From positions 124,001 to 188,000 of the forward strand of contig NZ_BMNH01000010.1 in assembly GCF_014646355.1 (NCBI RefSeq): a stretch of DNA of 64,000 nt, written 5' to 3'. The stretch is from Nonomuraea cavernae (GTDB lineage Bacteria; Actinomycetota; Actinomycetes; Streptosporangiales; Streptosporangiaceae). Shown here piece after piece: positions 43,395-52,556 of the stretch (position 1 is its first letter; each line of letters begins with the position of its first letter). The notes below the pieces were generated by a model. The model saw only the letters and a program-made list of their open reading frames with translations, ran no database searches and had not been told where the DNA came from. The translations under genes were made by a program, and so were the position numbers.

Positions 43395-45671
43395 TCAGCC
43401 GTCCTTGGCGGGCCCGCGGTGGACGACCGCCTTGTCTCCCGGCCCCGGGTACGCCATGATCAGCAGCCGCTGGGTGCCGTACTCGTCGCCCTTCCAGGGG
43501 AACCAGGCCAGGTGCACGCGGATGCGGTAGTGCCCCTTGCGGCCGTTGAGCGACAGGTCGGGCAGCTCGGTGCCGCTCAGGCCGTCCGTGAACGTCATCT
43601 CGCCGCCCCGGTGTTCGAAGCCGACCTCGACGACGTGGTCCCAGCCCTTGGTCTCGACCGGTGGGCGGCGCGGATAGGTCTCCAGCGTGACGCACACGTG
43701 GAAGTCGGAATGCGTCCCTATCGACACGTGGCCGGGGGCGACGGCGACCGGACCGGCGCTCGTGCTCCTGCCGCTGACGGGGAAGTCGTCGTACAGCGCC
43801 AGCCCCGCCTCGGGCCACTCGGGCTCCTTGAGGCGGATCGCCCTGGCGGGCCGGATGAGGGGGCGGTGGCGTGGGGTGGCGTCACACTTGCGACGCTCCT
43901 CGGCCTCGAACTCCTCGAACTCGCGCTCCTGGGCCGCCGCCGCCGCGTCGGCCTTCGTTTTCGCGGCCGGGCAGATCCCGGCGAGCACCCCGCCCAGGTC
44001 GCCGACGCTCACCCCTTCCATCTCCCGCAGGCGGGCCAGCTCGCGCGGGTCGTCGCGGGTGTAGGCGCCGCACAGGCGGCGGCCGTGGCCGAGCAGCACC
44101 TGGTCGGGGGTGGTGGCGGCGAACGTGAGCGCCTGCTGCCGGCGTACCGCGCAGATGAAGGCGCGCGGGCCGGTGATCGGCTCGGCTGCCGCCGGCTCGC
44201 CGTTCGTCTCCCAGGGCTCGGGGGGCGAACAGTCCTCGGCCGTGGTGACCGGGCCGCGTGACTGGTCGGCCGCCGGCAGGAGGCACAGGGCGACGGCGGT
44301 GGCCAGCGCCGCCGAGAGAACGTGGTGCCGCAGGCGGGCGGCGGGCGGGGCGCCGTACAGAAGGAGCAGGACGAGGGCGGAGGCGGCCAGGGCGGCGCTG
44401 TACCACAGCGGCGAGAGGCCGAAGAGGATCTCGCCGTTCCCGTTCCGGTCGAACAACCCGGCCGGGTACAGGGCCAGCCGCTGCTCGGCCATCTCGGGGA
44501 TGAGCCGCCAGTCCGCCTCGCGCTCGGCGGTGAGCGCGCTCACGACGCCCGCCGCCGCGGCGATGACCAGGGCTGACATCGTCCCGCGCAGCAGCCGCCG
44601 GGTCCTGCGTACGACCGCGACCAGGATCAGCGCGGCCGGGGCGCCGACTCCGACGAGCAGGTCCACGACGACCCAGAGCACGGTCGCCGGGTAGCTCACG
44701 TACCCATGGAAGAGGTCGTCGACCAGGCCCCTCGGGCCGGTCCAGGCGGGCATCCCGCCGGCCAGGTTGACGGCCGCGGGGATCAGCGGGAGCGCCACGG
44801 CCACGGCGGCGAGCGGCCACGGTCGCGCCGGCGCGACCCGGGCCGGCGCCGGCGGGGACGGCACGGGCGGCGGGCCGCCCAGGTCGTGGGCGGAGCGGGC
44901 CTGCCACGCTGTCCCGAGGACGCCGAGGCTGCCCAGGACCATGAGGAGCACCAGGTCGTAGTCGACGCCCCAGCCGCCGAACGAGATGATGGAGGACCCG
45001 CCGGACGACAGCAGCGACAGCCCCGCCGCGGCGATGCCCATCCGGACGGTTCCCGGCGTCCAGCGCCCGTCCCTGGCCTGCCCGGCCAGGATCGGCACCA
45101 GCCACAGCAGATAGACGACGTTGCCGAGCTGGTACGGAGCGACTGACTGCGCGACGGACCACTGGCCGAGCCCGTAGAAGACGGTGGCGGCCGTTTCCAT
45201 GGCGGCGCCCGTCAGGCCCGCCACCAGCGCGAGCACCCGCAGCCACCGGGGCGATGCCCCGGCGAGGACCACGAAGAACAGGCAGACGACAGCGATGTCG
45301 AGCAGCTCGGCGGGCAGGCCAGACCACCACGTGTACGGGCTCGGCAGCCGGTACGGCAGCGTGCAGGCGACGCTGAGATACAGGGCCGCCCGCAGCAGCC
45401 GGACCGGTCGGTCGTTGACGGTCGCCGCGCCGGCCGGGCGCCCGCGCAGCACCTGCCAGTAGGCCCATCCCTGCAGGATCCCGCCCGCGACCATGAGGAG
45501 TTCGACCCACCAGGTGTAGGGCACGAAGTCCGCGTCCCATCCTCCTGCGACGATCGCGCGCAGCGGGGCCGGGTCGCCGGTGGCCAGCGCGAGCACGCCG
45601 GACACGACGACCGCGCCCACGTAGACGGCGGCGACGAGCGCGGCGATTCTCCCGAACCGGTAGCGGCGCAC
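43395..45671 (-). CDS. Large multi-helix membrane protein with a soluble C-terminal domain, unknown function
   Basis: 758 residues, not recognised. About twelve hydrophobic segments occupy residues 1-470 (e.g. IAALVAAVYVGAVVVSGVLAL, MSALVIAAAAGVVSAL), with a Pro/Ala-rich loop near residue 275. After the last helix (HHVLSAALATAVALCLLP) comes a soluble region with an acidic coiled segment (AAAAAQEREFEEFEAEERRKC) and a beta-rich end (GHVSIGTHSDFHVCVTLETYP). Two Cys pairs (CSPPEP, ICAVRR, LCGAY, ICPAAK) could form disulfides outside. The GTG/ATG start is not firmly set. Confidence 0.7.
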   Translation of the reverse strand: MRRYRFGRIAALVAAVYVGAVVVSGVLALATGDPAPLRAIVAGGWDADFVPYTWWVELLMVAGGILQGWAYWQVLRGRPAGAATVNDRPVRLLRAALYLSVACTLPYRLPSPYTWWSGLPAELLDIAVVCLFFVVLAGASPRWLRVLALVAGLTGAAMETAATVFYGLGQWSVAQSVAPYQLGNVVYLLWLVPILAGQARDGRWTPGTVRMGIAAAGLSLLSSGGSSIISFGGWGVDYDLVLLMVLGSLGVLGTAWQARSAHDLGGPPPVPSPPAPARVAPARPWPLAAVAVALPLIPAAVNLAGGMPAWTGPRGLVDDLFHGYVSYPATVLWVVVDLLVGVGAPAALILVAVVRRTRRLLRGTMSALVIAAAAGVVSALTAEREADWRLIPEMAEQRLALYPAGLFDRNGNGEILFGLSPLWYSAALAASALVLLLLYGAPPAARLRHHVLSAALATAVALCLLPAADQSRGPVTTAEDCSPPEPWETNGEPAAAEPITGPRAFICAVRRQQALTFAATTPDQVLLGHGRRLCGAYTRDDPRELARLREMEGVSVGDLGGVLAGICPAAKTKADAAAAAQEREFEEFEAEERRKCDATPRHRPLIRPARAIRLKEPEWPEAGLALYDDFPVSGRSTSAGPVAVAPGHVSIGTHSDFHVCVTLETYPRRPPVETKGWDHVVEVGFEHRGGEMTFTDGLSGTELPDLSLNGRKGHYRIRVHLAWFPWKGDEYGTQRLLIMAYPGPGDKAVVHRGPAKDG

Positions 45672-45872
45672 GGGAACATCCCTAGAGAGCGAGTGAACAG
45701 CCTCCGAACAAAGGCGCCCAACCCTAGCGAGCCATCAGAAATCGATCAAGCCCTGTGGCAGCGGCGGAGCCACGCGGTGCCGCGCCGGTGATCAGTGTCT
45801 GGCGTCCGTTCCGGTGAGCCGCTAGGTTGGCGGATTACCGTCCGTCCTCCCTCCAGAACATGGTGTGCCCGC

Positions 45873-47123
45873 ATGAGATTGCTGTCCGTGGTCGCCGTGG
45901 CCTCGTTGCTGCCCGCCGTTCCCGCCGCGGCGCAGGCCCAGGCCGGCACCACCTACTACGTCGACTCCAAGGGCGGCGACGACGGAGCGGCCGGCACCAG
46001 TGCCACCGCCCCGTGGCGCTCGCTCGACCGGGTCAACCAGGCCGATCTCAAGCCGGGCGACGCGGTCAGCCTCAAGCGCGGCAGCAGGTGGACCGGCAGC
46101 CTCAAGCTCGAGGCCGACGGCACCCGCGCCAGACCCATCGTCGTCCAGCCGTACGGCAAGGGCCCTCTCGCCAGGATCAGCGGCAGGGAGGCCAACTGCG
46201 TGGTCGTCAGCGGCGACCACTGGCGGATCAGCGGCGTGCGCGCCTCCGGCTGCCATTGGGCGGGCTTCGAGGTGGCCGGTGACGGCAACCACCTGATCGG
46301 GGTGCGGGCCGACGGCAACGTCACCGGCGTCTGGGTCACTCCGACCGGCTCCCGCAACACCATCCGCGACAGCCGGATCGCCGGCAACAACCGGATGAGC
46401 GTCAACGACGTGGGCGGCGACAACGACTCCGGCGCCTTCGGTGTCCTGCTCAACGGCGACGACAACGTGGTCACCGGCAACACCATCACCGGCAGCCACG
46501 CGGCCAGCCACGACTACGTGATGGACGGCGCGGCCATCGAGATCTACAACGGCGACCGCAACCTGGTCACCTACAACAAGGCGCACAACAACGAGACGTT
46601 CACCGAGCTGGGCGCGCAGAAGGGCAAGACCGCCACCGGCAACGTGTTCGCCTTCAACGTCGTCACCTCCACTCTCAAGCAGGGCTCCTTCCTCATCACG
46701 CGCGGCCCGGGGCACATCGTCGGGCCGGTCAAGGGCACCATCGCGGTGCACAACTCGGTCTACCTGCCGGCGCGCAAGACGATCGGCTGGTCCTGCCACG
46801 ACGGCTGCTCACCGTCGATCCTGAAGCTCCGCAACAACGTCGTCCTCGTCGGCGGGCAGGCGGGCTACGAGGACGGCAAGGGGGCCGACGAGGGCGGCGG
46901 CGTCTACAAGGCGACCTCGATCAGGTTCAAGCTCGGCCCCCGCTCGGTCATGGCCGACCCGCGCCTCACCTCTCGCACCGACCTGCGGCCGCGCCCCGGC
47001 TCCCCGGCCCTCGGCCGCGCCTTCCCGCTCTCGGGGGCCTGGTACGGCGGCAAGGCCCTCACCCGCGACATCACCGGCAAGCCGCTCCCAGCCACCCCCG
47101 CCGCCGGCGCCTACCAGCCCTGA
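45873..47123 (+). CDS. Secreted right-handed beta-helix protein
   Basis: 416 residues. Signal peptide ending PAVPAAAQAQA. The mature protein begins TTYYVDSKGGDDGAAGTSATAPWRSL, the usual start of pectate-lyase-like beta-helix proteins, followed by repeated coils (GNHLIGVRADGNVTGVWV, RNTIRDSRIAGNN, DDNVVTGNTITGS, DRNLVTYNKAHNN). It ends with GSPALGRA and AGAYQP segments typical of the family. Likely a polysaccharide lyase or binding protein; no catalytic set could be assigned. ATG 45873 fits the signal peptide. Confidence 0.85.
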   Translation: MRLLSVVAVASLLPAVPAAAQAQAGTTYYVDSKGGDDGAAGTSATAPWRSLDRVNQADLKPGDAVSLKRGSRWTGSLKLEADGTRARPIVVQPYGKGPLARISGREANCVVVSGDHWRISGVRASGCHWAGFEVAGDGNHLIGVRADGNVTGVWVTPTGSRNTIRDSRIAGNNRMSVNDVGGDNDSGAFGVLLNGDDNVVTGNTITGSHAASHDYVMDGAAIEIYNGDRNLVTYNKAHNNETFTELGAQKGKTATGNVFAFNVVTSTLKQGSFLITRGPGHIVGPVKGTIAVHNSVYLPARKTIGWSCHDGCSPSILKLRNNVVLVGGQAGYEDGKGADEGGGVYKATSIRFKLGPRSVMADPRLTSRTDLRPRPGSPALGRAFPLSGAWYGGKALTRDITGKPLPATPAAGAYQP

Positions 47124-47376
47124 CCGCTCCGCCGCGCATGGCCCGTCGGCCGTGACGCGGTCGCCGCTGTCGAAGAGGAGCGCCAGGAGGGCGTATCGGG
47201 GGTAGGAAAAGTGCAGGTCAGGGGCGGATAGCCGCAGGTAGAGGTTGTCGAACCCTTGTCGACAAGCTGGGATTAGCGTTGCATGCTGGGACTAACCGCA
47301 GCATGTGCGACATATCCGTGGAACCTACGCGAAACCTTTCCACGGCACTGTGAGAGCCTCTGGAAAGGGGGCGGCG

Positions 47377-47979
47377 ATGCTGCTGCGACTGAGGGTGTCA
47401 TTGCCGGACCGCCCCGGGGGGCTGGGTCAGGTCGCCAAAGCCCTCGGCACTCTGGGGGCCGACATCCTGCAGGTCACCGTCCTCGAACGTGAGACCGGAC
47501 GGGCCGTGGACGACTTCGTGGTCTCCTGGCCGGGCGCCGTGTCGGCGGAGGAGGTCCGCGACCGGATGTCCGCCGTCCCCGGCGTGCGGGTCGAGGGAGT
47601 CTGGCCGACCAGGGATGTGCCGGGCTCGGCGCCCGACTACGACCTGCTCATGCACGTGGCCACCGAGCCCTCTCGCGGCATCGCCACGCTGGTGGACGCG
47701 TTGCCGGCGCTCTGCGGGGCGGAGTGGTCGCTGGCGGTCGCCGACGGCGCCGTGCTGCACGCCAGCCTGGCCGCCCCCGAGGTGTTCGAACTGTCCGAGC
47801 CGCCCCTGCGCGCGGCCACCCGCGCCTCGGAGGGCCTGCGGCTGATGCTGCTCCCGGTCGTCGCCCAGGGGCTGCACGTGGTCGTCGCCCGAGCCGCCGG
47901 GCCCGGCTTCCACCGCGCCGAACTCGAACGCGCCGCCCGCATCGTCGACGTCGTCACCACGCTGGCGTCCCGCACCTGA
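47377..47979 (+). CDS. ACT-domain protein
   Basis: 200 residues. N-terminal ACT domain RVSLPDRPGGLGQVAKALGTLGADILQVTVLERE (residues 4-37) with the usual small-ligand (amino acid) fold; the rest (ALPALCGAEWSLAVADGAVLHA, RAAGPGFHRAELERAARIVDVVTTL) resembles a GAF-like or second regulatory half. Probably a cytoplasmic amino-acid-responsive regulator. ATG 47377 is supported by GGAAAGGGGG upstream; the longer frame upstream has no homology. Confidence 0.82.
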   Translation: MLLRLRVSLPDRPGGLGQVAKALGTLGADILQVTVLERETGRAVDDFVVSWPGAVSAEEVRDRMSAVPGVRVEGVWPTRDVPGSAPDYDLLMHVATEPSRGIATLVDALPALCGAEWSLAVADGAVLHASLAAPEVFELSEPPLRAATRASEGLRLMLLPVVAQGLHVVVARAAGPGFHRAELERAARIVDVVTTLASRT

Positions 47980-48101
47980 TCCCTGCCTTACGGCCCGGCC
48001 AGGCCGGGCCCACCCGGGTCACCGCCGGCGGCCTGTCGGCGGGGGACGTTCGCGGTGGGATTGAAAGAATGTTCTGTTTTCTGGACCCTTGTACCCATCG
48101 G

Positions 48102-48128
48102 CAGACGTTGACCGTAAAACGTCAGACT
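48102..48128. promoter_or_regulatory. Operator-like inverted repeat before the PrpD/acyl-CoA dehydrogenase operon
   Basis: CAGACGTT and AACGTCAG flank 8 nt (48102-48125). The segment AAAACGTCAGACT (48116-48128) is found, as its exact complement, at 57473-57485 before the FadR-type gene. A TTGACC/TACCGT promoter-like pair lies within it. Confidence 0.5.
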
Positions 48129-48163
48129 AATACCGTGGCGATCGAGGACCAGAGGAGCCGCCC

Positions 48164-48220
48164 GTGACCGCTCAGCAGCACCATCTCACCCCGGCGGCGA
48201 CGGGCCCGCTCGCCCCGTGA
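48164..48220 (+). CDS. Short ORF (18 residues) with strong ribosome site, possible gene remnant or leader
   Basis: GTG with AGAGGAG 6 nt upstream encodes MTAQQHHLTPAATGPLAP then a stop. The site is the best ribosome-binding site in the 296-bp gap before the PrpD gene. The ending TGPLA resembles the N-terminus of CaiB/BaiF CoA-transferases (GPLAG-x-R-V), so it may be what remains after deletion of such a gene; a regulatory leader peptide is an alternative. Speculative. Confidence 0.3.
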   Translation: MTAQQHHLTPAATGPLAP

Positions 48221-48275
48221 AGGACACCCGTGGCCGGCGGTCCGCCCGCCCCGGCCCGGCGGCGGACGGCGTGCG

Positions 48276-49808
48276 ATGAACCCGGTCCGGAGCCTGGTGA
48301 CCTGGGCGCTGGCGCTGACCCCGGACGAGGTGCCCGGCCCGGTCCGCGCGGCCGGGTTACGCCACCTGCTCGACGGGCTCGGGTGCGCCGCCGCCGTCCA
48401 TGAGGAGGACCCCTGTCGGGCGGCGGCCGTGGCCGTGGCGCTCGACCTGGGCGGGACACCGGAGGCCGGCCTGCTCGGGACCGGGCGGCGGGTGTCCGCG
48501 CCGGCCGCCGCGCTCGCCAACGGCGCCCTGGTGCACGCGCTGGACCTCGACGACGTGCACGCCGGCGGCCCGGTCCGCGCGAGCGCGGCGGTGCTGCCCG
48601 TGGCGCTGGCCGTGGGGGAGGAGGTGCGTGCCCACGGGAGCGAGGTGCTCGTCGCGGCCCTCGCCGGATACGAGGCCGTCTGCCGCCTCGGCGCCGCCGT
48701 GCCGCCGGAGCTGGACGCCGCCTCCGCGTGCGGGCCGCTCGTCTCCGCGCTCGTCGCGTCCAGGCTGTACGGCCTGCGGGAGGAACAGGCGGTCGACGCG
48801 CTGGCCATCGCGGCCGGGCAGGCAGGCGGACGGCCGGCCTCCGCCGCGCGCCCGCATCCGGGACTGGCCGCCCAGGCCGGGATCCTCGCCGCCCGCCTCG
48901 CCCGCTCGGGAGCCACCGGCCCGAGCGCGGCGCTGGAAGGAGAGCGCGGTCTGTACGCCACGTTGTTCGGCCGGTCCGGCTCCCAGCCCGCCGAGGGCCT
49001 GGGCGAGCGCTGGGAGGTCACCCGGATCACGATCAGGCCCTATCCCGCCGACCGGCTCGTGCACGCCTCGCTCGACGCCGCCAGGCTGCTGCGCGCGGAC
49101 ACCGCCTGCCCGCCGCCCGGCCACTCCGTCCGGCCGGATCCCGCCGGGACGGCCAGGTCCTGGGTGCGCGCCCGGGAGGCCGGCGGCCAGGACGTGCTCC
49201 GCCCGGCCAGGTCCCGGCGGGGCCTGCCAGGCGCCGCGCTGGCCCGCCGGGGCGGTCGCGGAGGTGGCCAGGCCGGACCGGAGGGCGGGCCGGCCGCGTC
49301 GGGCGGTGCCCACGCCGGGCACGGGCGGGCGGGTGCCGGTGAGTTATGGGGCGGGCGTGACCTCCGGGAGGTCCGGGAGATCGTCGCCACGGTGCACCGG
49401 GACGGCGTGCCCGTCGTGTGCGGGCCGGAAGCCCATCGGCCCCGGACACCGTACGAGGCGATGCGCAGCCTGCCGTGGAGCGTCGCGGCGATGCTCCTCG
49501 ACGGCGAGGTCACCGTGCGGACATACCGTGATGTCCACCGGGAAGAGGTCGCCGAGCTGGCCAGGCGCATCCGGTACGAGGTGATCGACCCGCCGTGCGA
49601 GGCCGATGACCAGCCGGGACGGCTGCTCGTGAGATACGCCGACGGGACCGAGGCGGTGGCCGCCGTCGAACGCGGCTCGGGCGGCCCCGGCGACCCGGAC
49701 ATCGAGGACCTGGTCCGGCGCAAGGCGCTGGGCAACGGGCTGAGCCCCGCGGCCGTCGAGGCCGCGCTGGGGCTCGCGGAACAGGACGTGCTGATCCTGC
49801 CGGCATGA
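48276..49808 (+). CDS. MmgE/PrpD family protein
   Basis: 510 residues. The family includes 2-methylcitrate dehydratase and related acid dehydratases/isomerases. Visible motifs: LDGLGCAAAVHE, NGALVHALDLDDVHAGG (active-site region), GYEAVCRLGAA, IRPYPADRLVHA and RPRTPYEAMRSLPWSVAAMLLDG. An oddity is an insertion of about 80 Gly/Arg/Ala-rich residues (about 275-355) between the last two motifs, where relatives have a short loop. Ends 15 nt before the acyl-CoA dehydrogenase gene, so the two form an operon. Substrate unknown. Confidence 0.8.
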   Translation: MNPVRSLVTWALALTPDEVPGPVRAAGLRHLLDGLGCAAAVHEEDPCRAAAVAVALDLGGTPEAGLLGTGRRVSAPAAALANGALVHALDLDDVHAGGPVRASAAVLPVALAVGEEVRAHGSEVLVAALAGYEAVCRLGAAVPPELDAASACGPLVSALVASRLYGLREEQAVDALAIAAGQAGGRPASAARPHPGLAAQAGILAARLARSGATGPSAALEGERGLYATLFGRSGSQPAEGLGERWEVTRITIRPYPADRLVHASLDAARLLRADTACPPPGHSVRPDPAGTARSWVRAREAGGQDVLRPARSRRGLPGAALARRGGRGGGQAGPEGGPAASGGAHAGHGRAGAGELWGGRDLREVREIVATVHRDGVPVVCGPEAHRPRTPYEAMRSLPWSVAAMLLDGEVTVRTYRDVHREEVAELARRIRYEVIDPPCEADDQPGRLLVRYADGTEAVAAVERGSGGPGDPDIEDLVRRKALGNGLSPAAVEAALGLAEQDVLILPA

Positions 49809-49823
49809 GTCAAGGAGTGAGAG

Positions 49824-50987
49824 ATGGATTTCGAGCTGAACGACGAGCAGAAGGCCCTTCGCGAGACGTTGCGCGCGTTCGTGGACAAGGAGATCGTGCC
49901 CGTGGCCTCCGACTGGGAGCGTACGGGCAGGTACCCCACGGAGATCGTCGAGAAGATGAAGCAGATGGGGCTGTTCGGCCTGTCCGTGCCGGAGGAGTAC
50001 GGCGGCATGGAGGCCGACATGGTGTCGTTCGCGCTGGTCTTCGAGGAGATCGCGCGCGGCTGGATGGGTGTGGCGGGCACGATCGGCTCGCACTCGCTGG
50101 CCTGCTCGATGATCGCCCGCCACGGCACCGAGGAGCAGAAGCGGCTCTACCTCAAGGACCTGGCCACCGGCGCGCGCCGTACCGGGATCGCCCTCACCGA
50201 GCCCGGCGCGGGCACCGACCTGCAGGGCATCCAGACGCGTGCCGTACGCGACGGCGACCACTACGTCGTCACCGGCACCAAGACGTGGATCACCAACGCC
50301 CGCCACGCCGACCCGCTGCCCGTGCTGGTCAAGACCGCCGTGACCGAACCCGCGCACAAGGGCATGGCGGTGCTGCTCGTGGATCCCGCCTCCGAGGGGT
50401 TCAGCGTGAGCCGCGACCTGCCCAAGCTCGGCTACAAGGGCACCGAGACCTGCGAGGTCGTGCTCGACGGCGTGCGCGTGCCCGTCGAGGCGCTGCTCGG
50501 CGGCGTCGAGGGGCGCGGCATGCAGCAGGTGCTCGGCGGGCTGGAGATGGGCCGCATCAACATCGCCGCCCGCGCCGTGGGCGTCGCGCAGGCCGCCTAC
50601 GACGCGGCGCTCGCCTACGCGCGCGAGCGCACCGCGTTCGGGCAGCCGATCGCCGAGTTCCAGGCCATCCAGCTGAAGCTGGCCGATCTGGGCACCGAGA
50701 TCCAGGCGGCCCGGCTGCTCACGTACTGGGCCGCGTCCCAGGCCGACGGCGGCAAGCGGGTCGACATGGAGGCGAGCATGGCCAAGTACTTCGCCTCCGA
50801 GGTCGCGCTGAAGGCCACGCTGGAGGCGATGCGGATCCACGGCGGCTACGGCTACTCGCAGGAGTACGTGATCGAGCGGCTCTACCGCGACGCGCCCCTG
50901 ATGGCGATCGGCGAGGGCACCAACGACGTGCAGCGCATGGTCATCGCCCGCGCGCTCGTGTCCGGCAAGGGCAAGGTCGGATGGTGA
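49824..50987 (+). CDS. Acyl-CoA dehydrogenase
   Basis: 387 residues, typical length. FAD enzyme that introduces the alpha-beta double bond into acyl-CoA. Signatures: ALTEPGAGTD, WITNARHAD, YARERTAFGQPI (FAD/adenine region), IHGGYGYSQEYVIERLYRDA and IGEGTNDVQR (catalytic Glu position of the family). AAGGAGTG precedes the ATG. Co-transcribed with the MmgE/PrpD gene; the ligase at 55.9-57.4 kb could supply its substrate. Confidence 0.94.
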   Translation: MDFELNDEQKALRETLRAFVDKEIVPVASDWERTGRYPTEIVEKMKQMGLFGLSVPEEYGGMEADMVSFALVFEEIARGWMGVAGTIGSHSLACSMIARHGTEEQKRLYLKDLATGARRTGIALTEPGAGTDLQGIQTRAVRDGDHYVVTGTKTWITNARHADPLPVLVKTAVTEPAHKGMAVLLVDPASEGFSVSRDLPKLGYKGTETCEVVLDGVRVPVEALLGGVEGRGMQQVLGGLEMGRINIAARAVGVAQAAYDAALAYARERTAFGQPIAEFQAIQLKLADLGTEIQAARLLTYWAASQADGGKRVDMEASMAKYFASEVALKATLEAMRIHGGYGYSQEYVIERLYRDAPLMAIGEGTNDVQRMVIARALVSGKGKVGW

Positions 50988-51024
50988 CGCGGCCCGCGTG
51001 ACGCCCGGACGGCCGCCGGGCTCG

Positions 51025-51381
51025 TCAGTCGTGCCGGGGCAGGTGGAAGACCTCATGGTCGGCGTGCGACAGCGCCTCGGCGATCAACGCGCGCACGTGC
51101 GAGTCGCGGGCGCGGTAGAGCACCCGGCGGCCGTCCCTGCGGGTGGTCACCAGACCGGCCAGGCGCAGCTTGGCCAGGTGCTGCGACACCGAGGGCCTGG
51201 GCACGCCGACGGCCCGGGCGAGCGAGGTCACGTCCAGCTCGCCCGAGGACAGCAGCCACATCAGCCGGAGCCGCGTGGCGTCGCTGAGCATGCGGAACGC
51301 GTCGACGGCCGAGCTCACCTGAGCGGGAGTCGGTTGCTCCTGCACCAGATGCGCACCTGAGTCGTTGTCGCGTGCGTACAT
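51025..51381 (-). CDS. ArsR/SmtB family metal-type regulator
   Basis: 118 residues. Winged helix: AFRMLSDATRLRLMWLLSSGELDVTSLARAVGVPRPSVSQHLAKLRLAGLV, wing RRDGRRVLYRARDSHV, and C-terminal helix ALSHADHEVFHLPRHD with His/Asp residues suited to a zinc site (alpha-5 type). Divergent from a CDF metal exporter, as in KmtR/CzrA-type pairs, so it should release the operator when Zn or a similar metal is in excess. ATG 51381 is fixed by the leader; upstream frames are not coding. Confidence 0.9.
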   Translation of the reverse strand: MYARDNDSGAHLVQEQPTPAQVSSAVDAFRMLSDATRLRLMWLLSSGELDVTSLARAVGVPRPSVSQHLAKLRLAGLVTTRRDGRRVLYRARDSHVRALIAEALSHADHEVFHLPRHD

Positions 51382-51393
51382 GAATACATATAC
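51376..51393. promoter_or_regulatory. Inverted repeat overlapping the ArsR start, candidate operator
   Basis: GTACATG-AATA-CATATAC (arms match at 6 of 7 positions) in the 50-bp gap between the divergent ArsR and CDF genes. AT-rich imperfect 12-2-12-type sites are typical for ArsR/SmtB repressors. Confidence 0.5.
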
Positions 51394-51431
51394 TCGCCCA
51401 AAGGAGACATCGTGCGCAAGTGAGGGACGGC

Positions 51432-52544
51432 ATGCCTGACCCCGAGTCCAGCCCCGCACCCGTACACCGCCCTGACCCTGAGCCCAGCCCTGAGCCCAGT
51501 GATGAGCACAGCCATGGGCACGGCGGCGGGCACGGACATGGGCACGGGCACGGCGGCAAGAGGGGATGGGTGGCCCGGGCCGGGCGGCTGATCGCGCCGC
51601 ACGGTCACGACAGCCTGGACAAGACCGACGCGGCACTGGAGAGCAGTAGTCGCGGACTGCGCGTGCTGGCCGTCTCGTTCGCCGTGCTGATGGTGACGGC
51701 CGCCGTCCAGGCGGTGATCGTGGTCAGGTCGGGGTCGGTGGCGCTGCTGGGCGACACCCTGCACAACGTCGCCGACGCCCTCACCGCGGTGCCGCTGGCG
51801 ATCGCGTTCTCCGTCGGGCGCCGCGCCGCCACCCGCCGCTTCACCTACGGCTACGGGCGGGCCGAGGACCTGGCCGGCATCGTCATCGTGCTGATCATCG
51901 CCGCCACGGCCGGGCTGGCGGGCTACGAGGCGGTCAACCGGCTGGTCGATCCGCGGGACATCTCGGCCGTGGGCTGGGTCGCCGCGGCGGGCGTGGTCGG
52001 CTTCCTGGGCAACGAGTGGGTGGCGCGCTACCGGATCAAGGTCGGGAGGGAGATCGGCTCGGCCGCGCTGGTCGCCGACGGGCTGCACGCCAGGACCGAC
52101 GGCTTCACCTCACTCGCGGTGCTGCTCGGCGCGGGCGGCTCGGCCCTGGGCTTCCCGCTGGCCGATCCGATCGTCGGGCTGCTCATCACCGTCGCCATCT
52201 GCTTCGTGCTGCGCGACGCCGCCCGCGAGATCTACCACCGGCTGATGGACGCCGTCGACCCCGGCCTGGTCGACCAGGCCGAGGCCGTCCTACGCACGGT
52301 CGGCGGAGTCCGGCGGGTCGGCTCGGTCCGGCTGCGCTGGATCGGGCACGCGCTCCACGCGGAGGTGGAGATCCTCGTCGGCCACGACCTCACCCTGCTC
52401 CAGGCGCACGCGCTGGCGGTGGAGGCCGAGCACCGCCTCATCCACGAGATGCCGCGCCTGCGCGCGGCCACGGTCCACACCGATCCGTACGACCCGTCGG
52501 GCGCCGACCATCACGCCCCTTTGAATAGTCATCGCATCACTTGA
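51432..52544 (+). CDS. Cation diffusion facilitator (CDF) metal exporter
   Basis: 370 residues. His-rich N-terminus (SHGHGGGHGHGHGHGG) before six membrane helices. Zinc-site motifs: GDTLHNVAD (helix 2) and DGLHARTD (helix 5). A C-terminal cytoplasmic CDF domain (VGGVRRVGSVRLRWIGHALHAEVEI) follows. Exports Zn2+ or Co2+/Fe2+ by proton antiport. ATG 51432 preceded by GAGGGA is chosen; GTG 51420 is an alternative. Expression is likely controlled by the divergent ArsR. Confidence 0.92.
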   Translation: MPDPESSPAPVHRPDPEPSPEPSDEHSHGHGGGHGHGHGHGGKRGWVARAGRLIAPHGHDSLDKTDAALESSSRGLRVLAVSFAVLMVTAAVQAVIVVRSGSVALLGDTLHNVADALTAVPLAIAFSVGRRAATRRFTYGYGRAEDLAGIVIVLIIAATAGLAGYEAVNRLVDPRDISAVGWVAAAGVVGFLGNEWVARYRIKVGREIGSAALVADGLHARTDGFTSLAVLLGAGGSALGFPLADPIVGLLITVAICFVLRDAAREIYHRLMDAVDPGLVDQAEAVLRTVGGVRRVGSVRLRWIGHALHAEVEILVGHDLTLLQAHALAVEAEHRLIHEMPRLRAATVHTDPYDPSGADHHAPLNSHRIT

Positions 52545-52556
52545 ACCATTACGGGT

